From positions 4,922,293 to 4,986,292 of the forward strand of contig NC_054708.1 of the NCBI RefSeq assembly GCF_016097555.1: a stretch of 64,000 bases of DNA, written 5' to 3'. Position numbers and translations under genes: made by a program. Below the pieces are notes generated by a model. It was not told the origin of the DNA and made no database searches. It saw only the letters and a list, made by a program, of their open reading frames with translations. Every line of letters begins with the position of its first letter. The stretch's first letter is position 1. Origin of the DNA: Gigantopelta aegis. Its lineage: Eukaryota; Mollusca; Gastropoda; Neomphalida; Peltospiridae. This document shows positions 1-11,960 of the stretch, piece by piece.

Positions 1-51
1 CAACTTCAAATAAATACGAACAAAAATACCAGTTTTAAAAATGGTAAGATG

Positions 52-52
52 A

Positions 53-90
<38 letters not shown>
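52..90. repeat. (TAA)n microsatellite
   Basis: An uninterrupted run of about 13 TAA units. It lies in the tetraspanin intron downstream of the 280-468 exon in the gene's sense. Confidence 0.95.
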
Positions 91-91
<1 letters not shown>

Positions 92-279
92 CAAATATAA
101 TTTTGTCATCACTATAAATATCCCGTGAAGGACTAAACGTTAAATATATTTAGCTCCAACTTATAAAAACCAAGTAACTCATAATTTGATCTCGGCGTTA
201 TGCTATCATTCCCGTAATAAATCAAAAGTCACAACAAGCGGCCGACAACTCTACTTGGAGTTTGCGTGAGTGAACTTAC

Positions 280-468
280 AATCTTCAGGAAGACGACGTT
301 CTCCCTGAGAGAGCCCATACAGCCAAAGAAGGACACAAAGAAGGCGACGGACCCCGCAAGACAGAGGTCGCACGATGGGTCGAGGAAGAAGTCGATGGCG
401 TCACGGACCCGCTTCTTCTTGTACGTCAGGATGTACGCACCGACCGCCATCAGGGCCAGGCCCACCAG
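280..468 (-). CDS. Tetraspanin, second coding exon (TM1 end to TM2)
   Basis: This 189-nt exon encodes 63 residues in phase 0 at both ends. The acceptor is tgtatcttgcag and the donor is ATT|GTAAGT. It carries the end of TM1 (LVGLALMAVGAYI), a short basic and acidic first extracellular loop, and TM2 ending in FFGCMGSLRENVVFLK. That block matches the tetraspanin G-C-x-G-S/A-L-R-E-N signature at the TM2/cytoplasmic turn. Tetraspanins are four-pass membrane organisers. The N-terminal exon at 14264-14347 joins in phase, giving one TM1 of normal length across the junction. Exons for TM3, the large loop with CCG, and TM4 would lie left of the window. By eye the TSPAN33 group is closest, but which subgroup it belongs to is inference. 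Confidence 0.88.
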
Positions 469-480
469 CTGCAAGATACA

Positions 481-1500
481 CACAGTTATACAGCAAACTC
501 AGCCGTCATACAGTCATACAACCATAGAGTCATACTACAACAATAGAGTCATACTACAACAATAGAGTCATACTATAACCATAGAGTCATACAACAACAA
601 TAGAGGCATACTACAACAATAGAGTCATACAACAACAATAGAGTCATACTACAACCATAGAGTCATACTACAACCATAGTCATACTATAACCATAGAGTC
701 ATACTACAACAATAGAGTCATACTACAACCATAGAGTCATACTACAACCATAGTCATACTATAACCATAGAGTCATACTACAATAATACAGTCATACAGC
801 AACCATACAGTCATACTACAACCATAGTCATACTACAACCATACAGTCATACTACAACTATACAGTCATACTACAACCATACAGTCATACTACAACCATA
901 CAGTCATACTACAACCATAGTCATACTACAACCATACAGTCATACTACAACCATAGTCATACTACAACCATACAGTCATACTACAACTATACAGTCATAC
1001 TACAATAGGTCATACTATAATAATACAGGCATACTACAACCATAGACTCATACTACAACTATAGAACCATACTACAACCATAGTCATTCTACAACCATAC
1101 ATATTACAACCATAGTCATACTACAACCATGCATTCATATCACAGCCATAATACAATCAGTCATAATACAGTCACAGCCATTCTACCATACAGACATTTA
1201 CAACCATGCAGTCAGTCTACAACCATGCAATCATTCTACAACCATACAGTCACACTACAACTATACAGCCATTCTACAACCATATCATAGTCATACAACC
1301 ATACATACAACAGCCATAGGTTTACAGTAATACAACAACCATGCAGTCATATTACAACCATAGTTATAGCTCAATAATAGTTATACAACCATACAGTCAT
1401 GTTACAACCATACAGTCATATTACAACCATAGTTATATAACAACCAGACAGTCATATTACAATCACTCAAACAACAACTATGCAGTCATGCGGCAACTAT
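481..1500. repeat. Degenerate ~18-bp minisatellite
   Basis: About 1 kb of imperfect copies around 'agtcatactacaaccata' (about 18 bp). Many copies have single-base variants or shortened units. It starts about 12 bases intronward of the tetraspanin acceptor, so the likely branch-point region of that intron lies in repeat DNA. Confidence 0.93.
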
Positions 1501-3078
1501 ACAGGAACACAGCTGTAGCCCTATTACAAACACTCACCCATACTGCAACCATACAGGAATACAGCTGTAGCCCTATTACAAACACTCACTCATACTGCAA
1601 CTATACAGGAATACAGCTGTAGCCCTATTACAAACACTCACCCATACTGCAACTATACAGGAATACAGCTGTAGCCCTATTACAGCTGTAGCCCTATTAC
1701 AAACACTCACACATACTGCAACCGTACAGGAATACGGCTGTAGCCCTATTACAAACACTCACTCATACTGCAACTATACAGGAATACAGCTGTAGCCCTA
1801 TTACAGCTGTAGCCCTATTACAAACACTCACACATACTGCAACCGTACCGGAATACGGCTGTAGCCCTATTACAAACACTCACTCATACTGCAACTATAC
1901 AGGAATACAGCTGTAGCCCTATTACAAACACTCACCCATACTGCAACCATACAGGAATACAGCTGTAGCCCTATTACAAACACTCACCCATACTGCAACT
2001 ATACAGGAATACAGCTGTAGCCCTATTACAGCTGTAGCCCTATTACAAACACTCACACACACTGCAACCGTACAGGAATACGGCTGTAGCCCTATTACAA
2101 ACACTCACTCATACTGCAACTATACAGGAATACAGCTGTAGCCCTATTACAAACACTCACCCATACTGCAACCATACAGGAATACAGCTGTAGCCCTATT
2201 ACAAACACTCACCCATACTGCAACTATACAGGAATACAGCTTTAGCCCTATTACAGCTGTAGCCCTATTACAAACACTCACACATACTGCAACTATACAG
2301 GAATACAGCTGTAGCCCTATTACAGCTGTAGCCCTATTACAAACACTCACACATACTGCAACTATACAGAAATACAGCTGTAGCCCTATTACAGCTGTAG
2401 CCCTATTACAAACACTCACACATACTGCAACCGTACAGGAATACGGCTGTAGCCCTATTACAAACACTCACCCATACTGCAACCGTACAGGAATACGGCT
2501 GTAGCCCTATTACAAACACTCACCCATACTGCAACCGTACAGTAATACGGCTATAGCCCTATCACAAACACTCACCCATACTGCAACCATACAGCAATAC
2601 GGCTGTAGCCATATCACAAACACTCACCCATACTGCAACCATACAGCAATACAGCTGTAGCCCTATCACAAACACTCACTCATACTGCAACCATACAGCA
2701 ATACGGCTGTAGCCCTATCACAAACACTCACTCATACTGCAACCATACAGCAATACGGCTGTAGCCCTGTCACAAACACTCACTCATACTGCAACCATAC
2801 AGCAATACGGCTGTAGCCCTGTCACAAACACTCACCCATACTGCAACCATACAGCAATACGGCTGTAGCCCTGTCACAAACACTCACTCATACTGCAACC
2901 ATACAGCAATACAGATGTAGCCCTATCACAAACACTCACTCATACTGCAGCCATACAGCAATACAGCTGTAGCCCTATTACAAACACTCACTCATACTGC
3001 AACCATACAGGAATACAGCTGCAGCCCTATCACAAACACTCACACATACTGCAACCATACAGGAATATAGCTGTAGCC
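1500..3078. repeat. 52-bp minisatellite
   Basis: About 30 copies of a 52-bp unit containing 'tacagctgtagccctatta' and 'caaacactcacccatactgc'. Some units carry an internal 16-bp duplication (agctgtagccctatta twice). Left copies read 'caggaatac' and right copies 'cagcaatac', a gradient typical of slippage or unequal exchange. Open frames across it follow the repeat and are not genes. Confidence 0.95.
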
Positions 3079-4106
3079 TTATACATAAGCTACCACTTGG
3101 TAGGAAGCATGTTTTTATATTATCAACACGTAGGAGAAGCACATGTAATAAGGCAGTTTGGTCGTATGTGGTATACAAATAGCATACCTAGCGTTGTGGG
3201 GATGGTTGGGTAAGTTACGTAAAGGTATCCTTTATTGTTTGGGTGTTTCTCGTTCGTGTAGACGGAGAAGATAGTTCATGTAAATTAGTTTGTTCTGATT
3301 ATTTCTTACGGAGTCCTTCTAGTTCGATTAGTCTAGATACAACCCTGTGTATTAAGTGTGATGTGTTTTCAACTTCATCTCTGTATGGTAGTTATATCTT
3401 AGTGACGTAGCGTCATTTGGACCTGGGGAGGGGTCGAATATGAACATAGCAAATTATTTTGCCTACAATTTTCCTAATATTGCACTGTAAATGTTTTTTT
3501 TTAGCCTAAGCTGGTTAGGGCATGGGGGTCGTTTGACGTCCTCTAACGCCACAGCCTACGCCCCTGTATCTCGGGTGTGTGTGGCAATGGCATGACGTGC
3601 CGTTATGCCAGATACCACATGATGTACGGGTAACATTACAGATATTTACGACTGTTTGCAAACGTGTCGGCTTGCCATCTGCACCACCAGAAACTCGAGA
3701 CCTTCCTGTTTGACTAAACGCAGAGTAAACAACACCCAGTTCAGTACAGGTTTCTTATCGGTAATATTATCTTCAAACGTAATCGCACATTAACGAGCCT
3801 GGGGACATTACCATACTTCGTGAGGTCTACGGCAACATCTGGGTCAGAGCAGAATGTCGTGTTACGGCTAATAGTCCTTCATAGAAACGACACTCGTATT
3901 TCTATAGCGATGACATTTTATAGCAAGCACTTGTATATAAACGAAATCTTACTTAAAGGCGCCTGACAACAAAGGACGCCTTGTATAACAAACACCCATC
4001 TATAAAAATAGTTAGTATTAAAAGGACTTGTAATAACGTGCTACTTTGTATAACAAGTACCTGCACATACATGGCACCTTCGTTCACAATCGCATGTCTA
4101 TTAAAA
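3079..4106. other. Tetraspanin intron, no feature recognised
   Basis: Single-copy-looking AT-rich sequence. No exon with paired splice sites and no known repeat was recognised on either strand. Confidence 0.5.
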
Positions 4107-4358
4107 GGGGAGGGACACAGCCCAGTGACAAAGCGCTCGCGGGGTGGATCTAGGATCTATCCCCGTCGGTGGACCCATTGGTCTATTTCTCGTTACAGCC
4201 AGTGCACCACGACTGGTATATCAAATGCCGTGAATAGTGGAATGTTGAACATGACAGATCCTTGCTACTAATGGGAAAATGTAGTGGGTTTCGTCTCTAC
4301 GACTATATGTAAGAGAAATACCAAATGTTTGACATCCTATATAGTCTAGTCAATTTGG
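4107..4358 (+). mobile_element. tRNA-derived SINE, diverged
   Basis: A decayed copy of the local SINE: an A-box-like 'acagcccagtgacaaagcg' head, then 'ggatctatccccgtcggtgg', 'agccagtgcaccacgactgg', and a 3' domain with 'ccaaatgtttgacatcc'. The 3' tail is eroded. Confidence 0.8.
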
Positions 4359-5264
4359 GAACAGATCCACCACAAATTGCGATACAATTTGTTTCTTCAC
4401 AATGCATTTTGGAGAAGTCTCTAAAACAACATTAAAAATGCCCCCGAATACACCTTGGGGAAAAATGCCTAATTTGCATAAATTCAATGTGGCTGCCAAA
4501 CCTCCCGAAGATAACCTTTTTGGTCATATAGCAAGTACTAAGCAAGGTATTTTAATTAGTTTAAAATTTAAAATGTATTTCTTGAGCATGATGTATATTT
4601 TAGAAGATGTAACATTTTACATGGGCACTTTCTTGATTTGCATAAATCCAATATGGCTGCCCAAATCCTTGGAAATGGCTTATTTTACCATATACAACAT
4701 CCAACGTGAATATTTTATTTGGTGTTAAGGTTAAGATTAGGCTTTGTAGGCACGACCTGTCACAAAAACATTATCATTGATCATTACTGTGGTTATAAAC
4801 ACAACTGTGTGACCAATTCATATCTAATGAAGGCCATTGACCAATAACTAACCACAGACTTCGACGCTTTACCATATTTTCAATGCACTGCATTTGTCTA
4901 TGTTATAAGATGCTAAAAAAAAGTCTTTTAACATAAGATTTGTAATCAAAGTACATTTATGTTGGTGTTGTGCGTGGAACATTTGGATAAATACAGGCAG
5001 ACACTATAACTCGTCACACACTACAGTTCTGGATAGACACAAATTCAATATAATGACTCACTTCAGAGACATGGGTCATGTTCAGTTAGAATTCTGCAGT
5101 TTCTAATTACAATGCCATCTAATAAAAAAATCGCCCCAATCCCTTAACTGATTATAGAACTGGCACATTAATGTTTATATAACCCCATCACAACAGGCAA
5201 GTGCCATCTAATAATGGGTATAGAACTGGAAAATGTGTTTCTATATAACCACATCATCACAGCT
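4359..5264. other. Intron with two related 'tttgcataaa' segments
   Basis: Segments near 4470 and 4635 share 'tttgcataaatccaatatgg'-type sequence and look like parts of a diverged repeat. Nothing else was recognised, and no exon is supported. Confidence 0.4.
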
Positions 5265-6660
5265 AAACACCTGTACATTTGTCCTTGTGAGAGAATACAC
5301 GTGATTTCCTGCTCTGTGGGGTTTTCTCAAAGAGAATCATATTAATCATCAATAGAAGATTTTTTTTTATCAACAACTGACATATTGGGAAGCCTGGGAA
5401 GCATGGGAAGCCTGCCCTGCGGGAGGACCATCTCATCGTTGTACAGCGTGTCTTGTAAGAGGACCAACTCATCGTTGTACAGCGTGTCTTGTAAGAGGAC
5501 CATCTCATCGTTGTACAGCGTGTCTTGTAAGAGGACCATCTCATCGTTGTACAGCGTGTCTTGTAAGAGGACCAACTCATCGTTGTACAGCGTGTCTTGT
5601 AAGAGGACCATCTCATCGTTGTACAGCGTGTCTTGTAAGAGGAAAAACTCATCGTTGTACAGCGTGTCTTGTAAGAGGACCAACTCATCGTTGTACAGCG
5701 TATCTTGTAAGAGGACCATCTCATTGTTGTACAGCGTGTCTTGTAAGAGGACCATCTCATCGTTGTACAGCGTGTCTTGTAAGAGCATCTGACGACTTCC
5801 AACAAGGCCTTTGGTGCTATATGTCTTCCATTACTGGAATGAGGATTCCAACCCCAATCAGTGGGTTCCAAGGCTCTCCACATCTGCATATGGTTGTAAA
5901 CTCTGACGATGCGACACCAGGCTGCTGCGAATGTTGGAAGCAATATCTGAAGCTGAACACTGGACGTGCTGGAACCTGGTCCAGTGTGTCTCCTTTTTGG
6001 CTTCCATTATACAGACTAACGAGTGCACTTACTGCATCTGTTGTAATCTCCTCATCAGCAGCCAATCTGTTGTTGAACACTTCTGACTCGAGACTGAAGT
6101 CTACACTGTTTCTAGTTTGCGTTAAAACAACACTTTTGCCAATGCCAAACACTGTTAATGTGTCATATCCGAACACAGCATGGACAAAGAGGATGTTCTC
6201 AAAGACCTAGACTCTGCATTGTAAGATTTATGTTCTAGCGTCGTGATAACTTATATGTTACTGCTTTGGTTTCAGGCCTAAAGAAAATGTCACGGTGAAT
6301 CAACAGGTTAGTGTCATCACTCACAAGCACTGTCTTGGAAGTCGATGGACATTGAACTGTTGTCAAATAAAGCAGGTGGGTAGCTTGATAGGTCATACTG
6401 AAATATGTCTGACAGCTGTTCATTCACCCTGCCTGTTAAATCTAGCTAATCCACATGATTTGTGAGTCTAACCCACTATAGATTGTTCAGCCACAGATAT
6501 TGCCTCCAACATATGCTGAAGCCAGTTACCACAACTTCAGAGTTTACCACCAAGATGCTCTTGTGGTAAGGCAGATCTCGACTCCGCCTGCATGTGAACA
6601 ATGTCAGGGAATATGTGCCAGTATGTCAGCTGTTGATCAAGAAGACTCTTCTAGACATTA
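5265..6660 (-). pseudogene. Decayed copy of a multicopy metazoan gene (DTD / HAxxGxDT / Cys-rich C-terminus)
   Basis: Protein-like segments occur in order on the minus strand. First is a V-S-D-D-T-N-L-L-I block near 6330, resembling the 'DTDVLVLL' strand of a widespread uncharacterised family. Then comes I-L-F-V-H-A-V-F-G-Y-D-T with GIGK near 6170-6120 (family: HAxxGCDTTS..fGxGK). Next is an acidic helical stretch ending SALVSLYNG, then DWGW near 5860, and a C-terminal Cys-rich motif. That motif has been expanded into a 36-bp minisatellite and ends R-R-A-G-F-P-C. The frame is not continuous and at least two breaks are apparent, so I call it a pseudogene. Such families are usually dispersed by mobile elements. 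The function is unknown; a PIN/FEN-like nuclease fold has been my impression of the DTD block, but that is inference. A relative lies at 21540-22250. Confidence 0.6.
5427..5786. repeat. 36-bp in-frame minisatellite inside the Cys-rich coding motif
   Basis: Ten copies of a 36-bp unit ('gaccatctcatcgttgtaca' followed by 16 more bases). On the minus strand the unit encodes 12 residues, S-Y-K-T-R-C-T-T-M-R-W-S, which keeps the host frame open. The unit corresponds to one repeat of a C-x-C-K-x2-C-x4-C-x-C motif. Confidence 0.93.
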
Positions 6661-6985
6661 TTTAACAGAATAGTGTGGTATTTTTTGTTTTGCAAGAACA
6701 GATTTAGAGATGTTTAGCTGGGGTTATGGTGTTATATAGAAATAAATGTGTCAGTTTTATGCATGCATTTTAAACGAAATGGAGCTGATGATTTATAAGA
6801 TGGCACTTACCCGTGGTGATGGTGCTATATACATCATAGATTGATGACTATGAATATATTAGAGGTTAGATGGTTAAGAGTAAATATTGGTATAGTATTA
6901 TAATATTATATGATGACCATAAAAAGATCATGCTATAAGTGTAAAGATTGAGTGAATATTGTTATATAATATACTGTTAAAAATA
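6661..6985. other. AT-rich diverged repeat, left half
   Basis: Sequence such as 'tatatgatgaccata' and 'ggttaagagtaaatattgg' recurs in variant form at 8850-8990, on the other side of the Tc1-like element. This looks like an older AT-rich tandem repeat split by the transposon. Confidence 0.5.
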
Positions 6986-7290
6986 CGTAGGGGATATTCC
7001 ATTTCAAATATCAATAATTATAGAATGAAATGAGATATAAAACTCAAAATAAGTGCACAATATGCGATAATGTTCCCACTCAAACGCAAAAAACCGCAAC
7101 GATTGTTAAGATCACAAGCATTTGACGTGACGTCGACGTTGCACGTGCGAAGGGTGTGATTTGAAATAGAACACTTAGTTTGTGTATACGTTGTGTGCAC
7201 ACTGTGGCAATATTGTTCTTGTTTGTTACTGAAACACTAAATCATAACCTTGCTGCCACATGCCTTACAACATTGTGTAACTTTTCAACA

Positions 7291-8641
7291 ATGCGACGTC
7301 TCCATTATCAGGAACGTCTCAGGGCTGTAGGCATGCCCCAAGTTGGCACCACCCAGCGAATTGTGACCCGTAAACTTAATGTGTCACAATCAGTCATTAG
7401 CCGATTGTGGGCCCGATATCGACAAAACAGAAATGTGGATAATAGTCCCTGTTCAGAACGGCTAACAGCCACAATTCCGGGTCAGTACCGCTTCATACAC
7501 GTTGAGGAATCGAGTTCAGTCAAGCAATTAAATCGCAAGAGACCTCCGTATTACATATCAGTATCAGTATCAGTACTCCGGCGTTAAATTGTCTGGTCAG
7601 ACTATTCGTTACAAGACGTAATATCCACGCATGTCGACCCTACTTTACCTCACATTTGACGGTGAGCTGCCAGACGTCAATGGTGTAAACGTCGTAGGCA
7701 TTGGGCTAACAGGCGTTGGGCTCGGGTACTGTTTTCAGACGAGTCTACATTCGCACTAGACTTCCATGATCGACGACAGTGTGTCTGGCGACGTCCCAAT
7801 GAACGCTACGCCAACGTCAACGTTCGTTCTCATGACCGATTTGGAAGAGTGTCAGTTATGGTGTGGGGTGGCATCACCATGACTGCCAGAACCCAGCTGC
7901 ACGTTGTTCACGGAGGGTCACTGGGCAGTACTACCGTGACAACATCCTTGCACCAGGGGGCGAGACGTAACCCAGTAGTAAATCGCTCGCTCAATGCGCG
8001 GTCTGTCTGGGATCGATCCCCATCGGTGGGCCCATTGGGCTACTTCTCGTTCCAGCCAGTATACCACGACTGGTATATCAAAGGCCGTGGTATGTACTAC
8101 CCTGTCTGTGGAATGGTACATATAAAAGAATCCTTGCTGCTAATCGAAAAAAGAGTAGCCCATGAAGTAGCGACAGTGGGTTTCCTCTCTCAATATCTGT
8201 GTGGTCCTTAACCATATGTCCGACGCCATATAACCGTAAATAAAATGTGTTGAGTGCGTCGTTAAATAAAACATTTCTTTTTCTTTCCTTGCACCGATCG
8301 TTGTGCCCTTCGCACGTCAGGCTGGACGCAATTTAGTTTTTCAGGACGACGACGCCCGTGCTCACCTACTGGTCACGGCGTATCTGCAGCAATAGAACAC
8401 CATCGCACTACCATGGCCAGCCCTTAGCCCAAACCCTTCACCCATTGAGCACATGTGGGACATCATCGGACGACATCTGCGAGAATGTCAACGTCAGCCA
8501 TGCAACTTGGCTGAATTAGGCGCCGCTCTCCAAGAGGAATGGGACAAGATCCCCGAAAATGTTATTGGACGTTTAATCAGGAGCATGCCACGTCGGATTC
8601 GTGTATGCTTGGCGAACCGCGGGGGTTTTACCCGTTACTAG
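7291..8641 (+). pseudogene. Tc1-like transposase, inactivated
   Basis: The N-terminal part (7291-7587) begins MRRLHYQERLRAVGMPQVG and continues through S-V-I-S-R-L-W-x-R-Y, the paired helix-turn-helix of Tc1 transposases. A middle segment (about 7733-7954) reads FSDESTFALDFHDRRQC and later VMVWGGI, holding the second Asp of the DDE triad. The C-terminal segment (8420-8641) has SPNPSPIEHMWD, holding the catalytic Glu, then a helical end stopping at 8641. The segments lie in different frames between about 7560 and 7730, and a SINE splits the catalytic domain at 7955-8285. The element therefore cannot make transposase; it could at best be mobilised in trans. Confidence 0.88.
7955..8285 (+). mobile_element. 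Full-length SINE inserted in the Tc1 element
   Basis: The head is 'gacgtaacccagtagtaaat' and the B-box-like segment is 'tgggatcgatccccatcggt'. The body has 'ggccgtggtatgtactaccc', and the tail is 'gagtgcgtcgttaaataaaa' then a T/C-rich end. It is flanked by a perfect 10-bp target duplication, TCCTTGCACC, at 7945-7954 and 8286-8295. Confidence 0.95.
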
Positions 8642-8845
8642 TGCAAATATTGAAAACGTCAAATCGAAAAGTACCACCCCTGTTGCCTATCTGTGTCTCC
8701 TCCGGACCTACATCACTATCCTGGCTATAATCTTTAATGCCAATCCCTTGTCACATGAGTGTTTGTGTTTTACCATTAATTAATATTGTAATAAAAACTA
8801 ATACATCTCTGTTATATTGTGTTATATTTGAATATCCCCTACTTA

Positions 8846-9475
8846 TTTTGAACATTATATGATAACTATGAAAATATCAATCGGTATGTGGTTAAGAGTG
8901 AATATTGCAATATTATCATATGATGACAATAAAACTAACAGGCGTTATAATATTATCTGAAGATTCTACAGCCCCGAGAAGGTGGATGGTTTAAGAGTGC
9001 AGATCGTGATATCAGCTGATCTAAATATGAGCGGGAGAAACCCGATCTGACAGATGTTTCCAATACGTGGCTCGTGCTAATTAAATTGCTTCGAGTTATG
9101 CGGGGTACGTGAGACTGAATGCGAATATCTTATTAGTTATGACCCGCCGTTGTTCTCCCGTCCACATATCAAATGCTGTCTTAATTGTCACCCTCCGTCA
9201 GATTACTTTCCTGTGTCCTGTGTGACCCGTCGTTACACAGTGCATGCGACACGCTTGTTGTCAAGGTACTGTACCATCACGTACTGTGAACGTTTTTACT
9301 ACAGTGATTAGATGTAGATGTAGCTGCAGGATGTGTGTAGGACTACGTTGTATCGAGTGCTTAGTATTGTAGTTGCATAGTGTTCTGCATATACATGTAT
9401 ATATGTAGTCTATATGTATATCTATATGTATGTATATGTATATGTATGTGTATGTTATATTTATTAATATATTTA
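8846..9475. other. Diverged repeat, then unrecognised sequence
   Basis: 8850-8990 repeats the AT-rich motifs seen left of the Tc1 element ('ggttaagagtgaatattgc', 'tatcatatgatgacaataaa'). 9000-9475 contains no feature I recognise. Confidence 0.45.
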
Positions 9476-9522
9476 TTAAAGGAAAGTTTAAGCAAGGCTT
9501 TTGGACTGGTATGCATATTCAA

Positions 9523-9613
<91 letters not shown>

Positions 9614-9638
9614 TATATATATATATATATATATAATA
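9523..9638. repeat. (TA)n(CA)n(TA)n microsatellite
   Basis: Expanded at the short native 'gatatataatgcac' site of element A, as the copies at 10129 and 19229 show in unexpanded form. Confidence 0.95.
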
Positions 9639-9714
9639 CACATTATTGCTTAATATCAACAAGTATAATCATATAGTTAATTAATAAAACGGTTAAATGT
9701 GACGGCTATTATAT

Positions 9715-9818
9715 GAATCCAGGTCAAAACACCCTCCGGTCAAAACACCCTCAGTCAAAACACCCTCAGTCAAACCCCCTGCGATAAATAGTCAAAAACC
9801 CCTCTTTGACCGGTTACC
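9715..9818. mobile_element. ~104-bp insertion with 9-bp target duplication
   Basis: Contains three or four copies of 'tcaaaacaccctcag' and is bounded by ctattatat at 9706-9714 and 9819-9827. It is absent from both other copies of the host element. Family unknown. Confidence 0.65.
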
Positions 9819-10128
9819 CTATTATATATAACGGGCGCAGCCATTTTGTAACATCCCAGTGAATACGCCCTCTGGCGAGCCAGTGGTTACATAATACTTA
9901 ACGTGTCACGTCAGGAATTAGTCTTAAAACTGAAGAAACAAAACGTACCTCATTTTTTGCGGATTCATCGCAATGTTCTGTAATAATATCCATCCCAGTA
10001 AGCTAGCAATAAGTATTTATTATTTTTAAATTCAAAATAAACCATTGTCAAATTGTCGAAATAACTGTATTATGTTTTGTCCATAAATTAACCCACGTAC
10101 TGAAATAATAATGGGAGTATTTTCTTAG

Positions 10129-11325
10129 TTAAAGGAATGCTTAAGCAAGGTTTTTGGACTGGTATACATATTCAAAAATATATAATGCACATTATTACTT
10201 AATATTAACACGTATATTATTATATTTAATTAATAAAACGGTTAAATGTGACGGCTATTAGATACAACGGGCGTAGCCATTTTGTTCCATTCCAGTAAAT
10301 ACGCCCTCTGGCGAGCCGGTCGTTACGTAATACTTAACGCGCAACGTCAGGAAAGAGTCTTAGAACTAGAGAAACAAAATCTACCTGGTTTTTGCGGGAT
10401 GATAAAATAGTCATGCATTGCAGTGTTCTGTAATAATATACATCTCGGTAATCCAGCAATAAGTATATATTATTTTTCAATACAAAATAAACCACCATTG
10501 TCAAAGTGGCTACACAACAAGTCGAAATAATAAACCACGTTTTGTCCCTGTATTAAGCCACGTCCTGAAAGGAGACACGAAGTGTTTTCTTAGTCAATGC
10601 TGTTTGTTTGGTCTACCTGTGATTCCTGATTGGCAGGTGCGTATTTGATTGGTAACCAGACGTGTCAATTAATTGACGCTGTTTAGACACATAAATACAT
10701 ACCGGTATTGTGTAATATTACCTGTCGCTTCTATAATTGTAATAGACATGGTTTATTACTGTAAATAGTTCTGTAAAACTATTGATTAAGTAGACTTTCC
10801 CATCTAAAACCACAGAACTGACCAATTATGTAGTCCCAAAGAAAAGACAATTATCACTTGGGTGTCGTGGTTATGTCCATTTTGCTCCAACGTAGCATGC
10901 CAATAGGCCTAATAGTGTATATTTTTCCTTTGGATTATTTAACAGAGAAAAATACTATAACCCCATTTCATTCCATTAATGCGACTTGAAATATATTTAG
11001 TTAAACAGTTTATTATATTATCACGTCATTTATGTTGTGTCACAACTCGATCAAAGAGAAGCGCCTCGTCGAAAATTACTGCTTTTGTTTACACTGTGCA
11101 TACAGGAGTTGGTCAGGAGTGACGTCACTTCGCCCCAAGCTAGCTTTACCGGACGCCTCGAAAAGAAAAGAAAATGGCTGCCCCCAATTAGCAGGAATAA
11201 ACACGTTTTTTTTAATTAACACTAAAATTACGCGTTTTTCATTTGATATAGTGTCAGTGTGTGTTGGTGGTCTGGGTATGCATCTTTCCAACACGTAAGG
11301 CTCATGTTTAATTTACTCCCTTTAA
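10129..11325. mobile_element. TTAA-flanked non-autonomous element B (1.2 kb), nested in A
   Basis: Begins TTAAAGGAATGCTTAAGCAA and ends with the complement of TTAAAGGGAGTAAATTAAAC. TTAA at 10129-10132 and 11322-11325 is the target duplication. Immediately left is A sequence up to 'tttcttag' and immediately right A resumes with 'ttggtc', as in uninterrupted copy D. No open frame in it looks coding. Confidence 0.85.
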
Positions 11326-11337
11326 TTGGTCTTTTCT

Positions 11338-11960
11338 TTCAGAACAGAACAGAACAGAACTTTATTACATTCGGGCTGTTATGCAACGGCGTCTGATTTT
11401 TACAAGATAGTTAACAGGAGGATACAAATAATAGGAATACATTGCTTGGTAGATATATGAATACAAATACAAATACAGTACATGACATTACATTATAAAG
11501 ATATGTGTATTAATAATATAAATACATGATATTACATTATAGAGATATGTGTATTAACAATATAGATGCATTCTTCGATGTAACAGAGTAGAGGTATACA
11601 TGTATTGTAAAATATAATTATTCAGAAAATTTCAGTTACAACTGTGTACTTTATAATTATTGGTATTACAATATATAGATATAAATAAAATAAATAAATA
11701 ATAATAATAATAAAAATTAAATTTTCATAAAATAACAATAAGACATAAAATAATGTAATACGATTTAAAATATATCAAGTATAGTTGTATGTTGACCTTT
11801 AGTTTCATTAACTGGTTAATGTATGGTAATTTTGGTTGTTGTTGGGTATTGTTGTTGTTATGGGCGTTTAAATACTTGAAAAATTATATTCATGAATTTA
11901 GCTATTTTTGTTAGTGTGCATATTCCGATACTGCTCATAAGTTCTCTAAATTTATATATA
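11338..11960 (-). mobile_element. Probable non-LTR retroelement 3' end
   Basis: On the minus strand this reads as an AT-rich 3' region ending AATAAAGTTCTGTTCTG with a (TTCTG)n-type tail. Short 'ttggtc' copies flank it at about 11326 and 11963, consistent with target duplication. No coding part is left, so the family cannot be named. Confidence 0.4.

Larger units (their letters stand above)
6986..8843 (+). mobile_element. Tc1/mariner-like DNA transposon, carrying a SINE
   Basis: The terminal inverted repeats are GTAGGGGATATTC at 6987-6999 and its complement at 8830-8842. Each is followed by TA at the expected outer position, the canonical Tc1/mariner target duplication. Internal sequence encodes a transposase (separate entry). 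Subtracting the SINE (about 331 bp) and its duplicated target leaves about 1.5 kb, the usual size for the group. Confidence 0.88.

Noticed and set aside
46-3100. CRISPR-like periodic repeats
   Set aside because: Units are contiguous without unique spacers; ordinary minisatellites in a eukaryotic genome.
5385-5792. Plus-strand and second minus-frame repeat proteins over the 36-bp array
   Set aside because: Only one minus-strand frame continues into sequence resembling the family motif on both sides; the others are shadows.
7955-8030. tRNA gene
   Set aside because: A- and B-box-like segments belong to the SINE head; there is no cloverleaf with an intact anticodon arm and acceptor stem.
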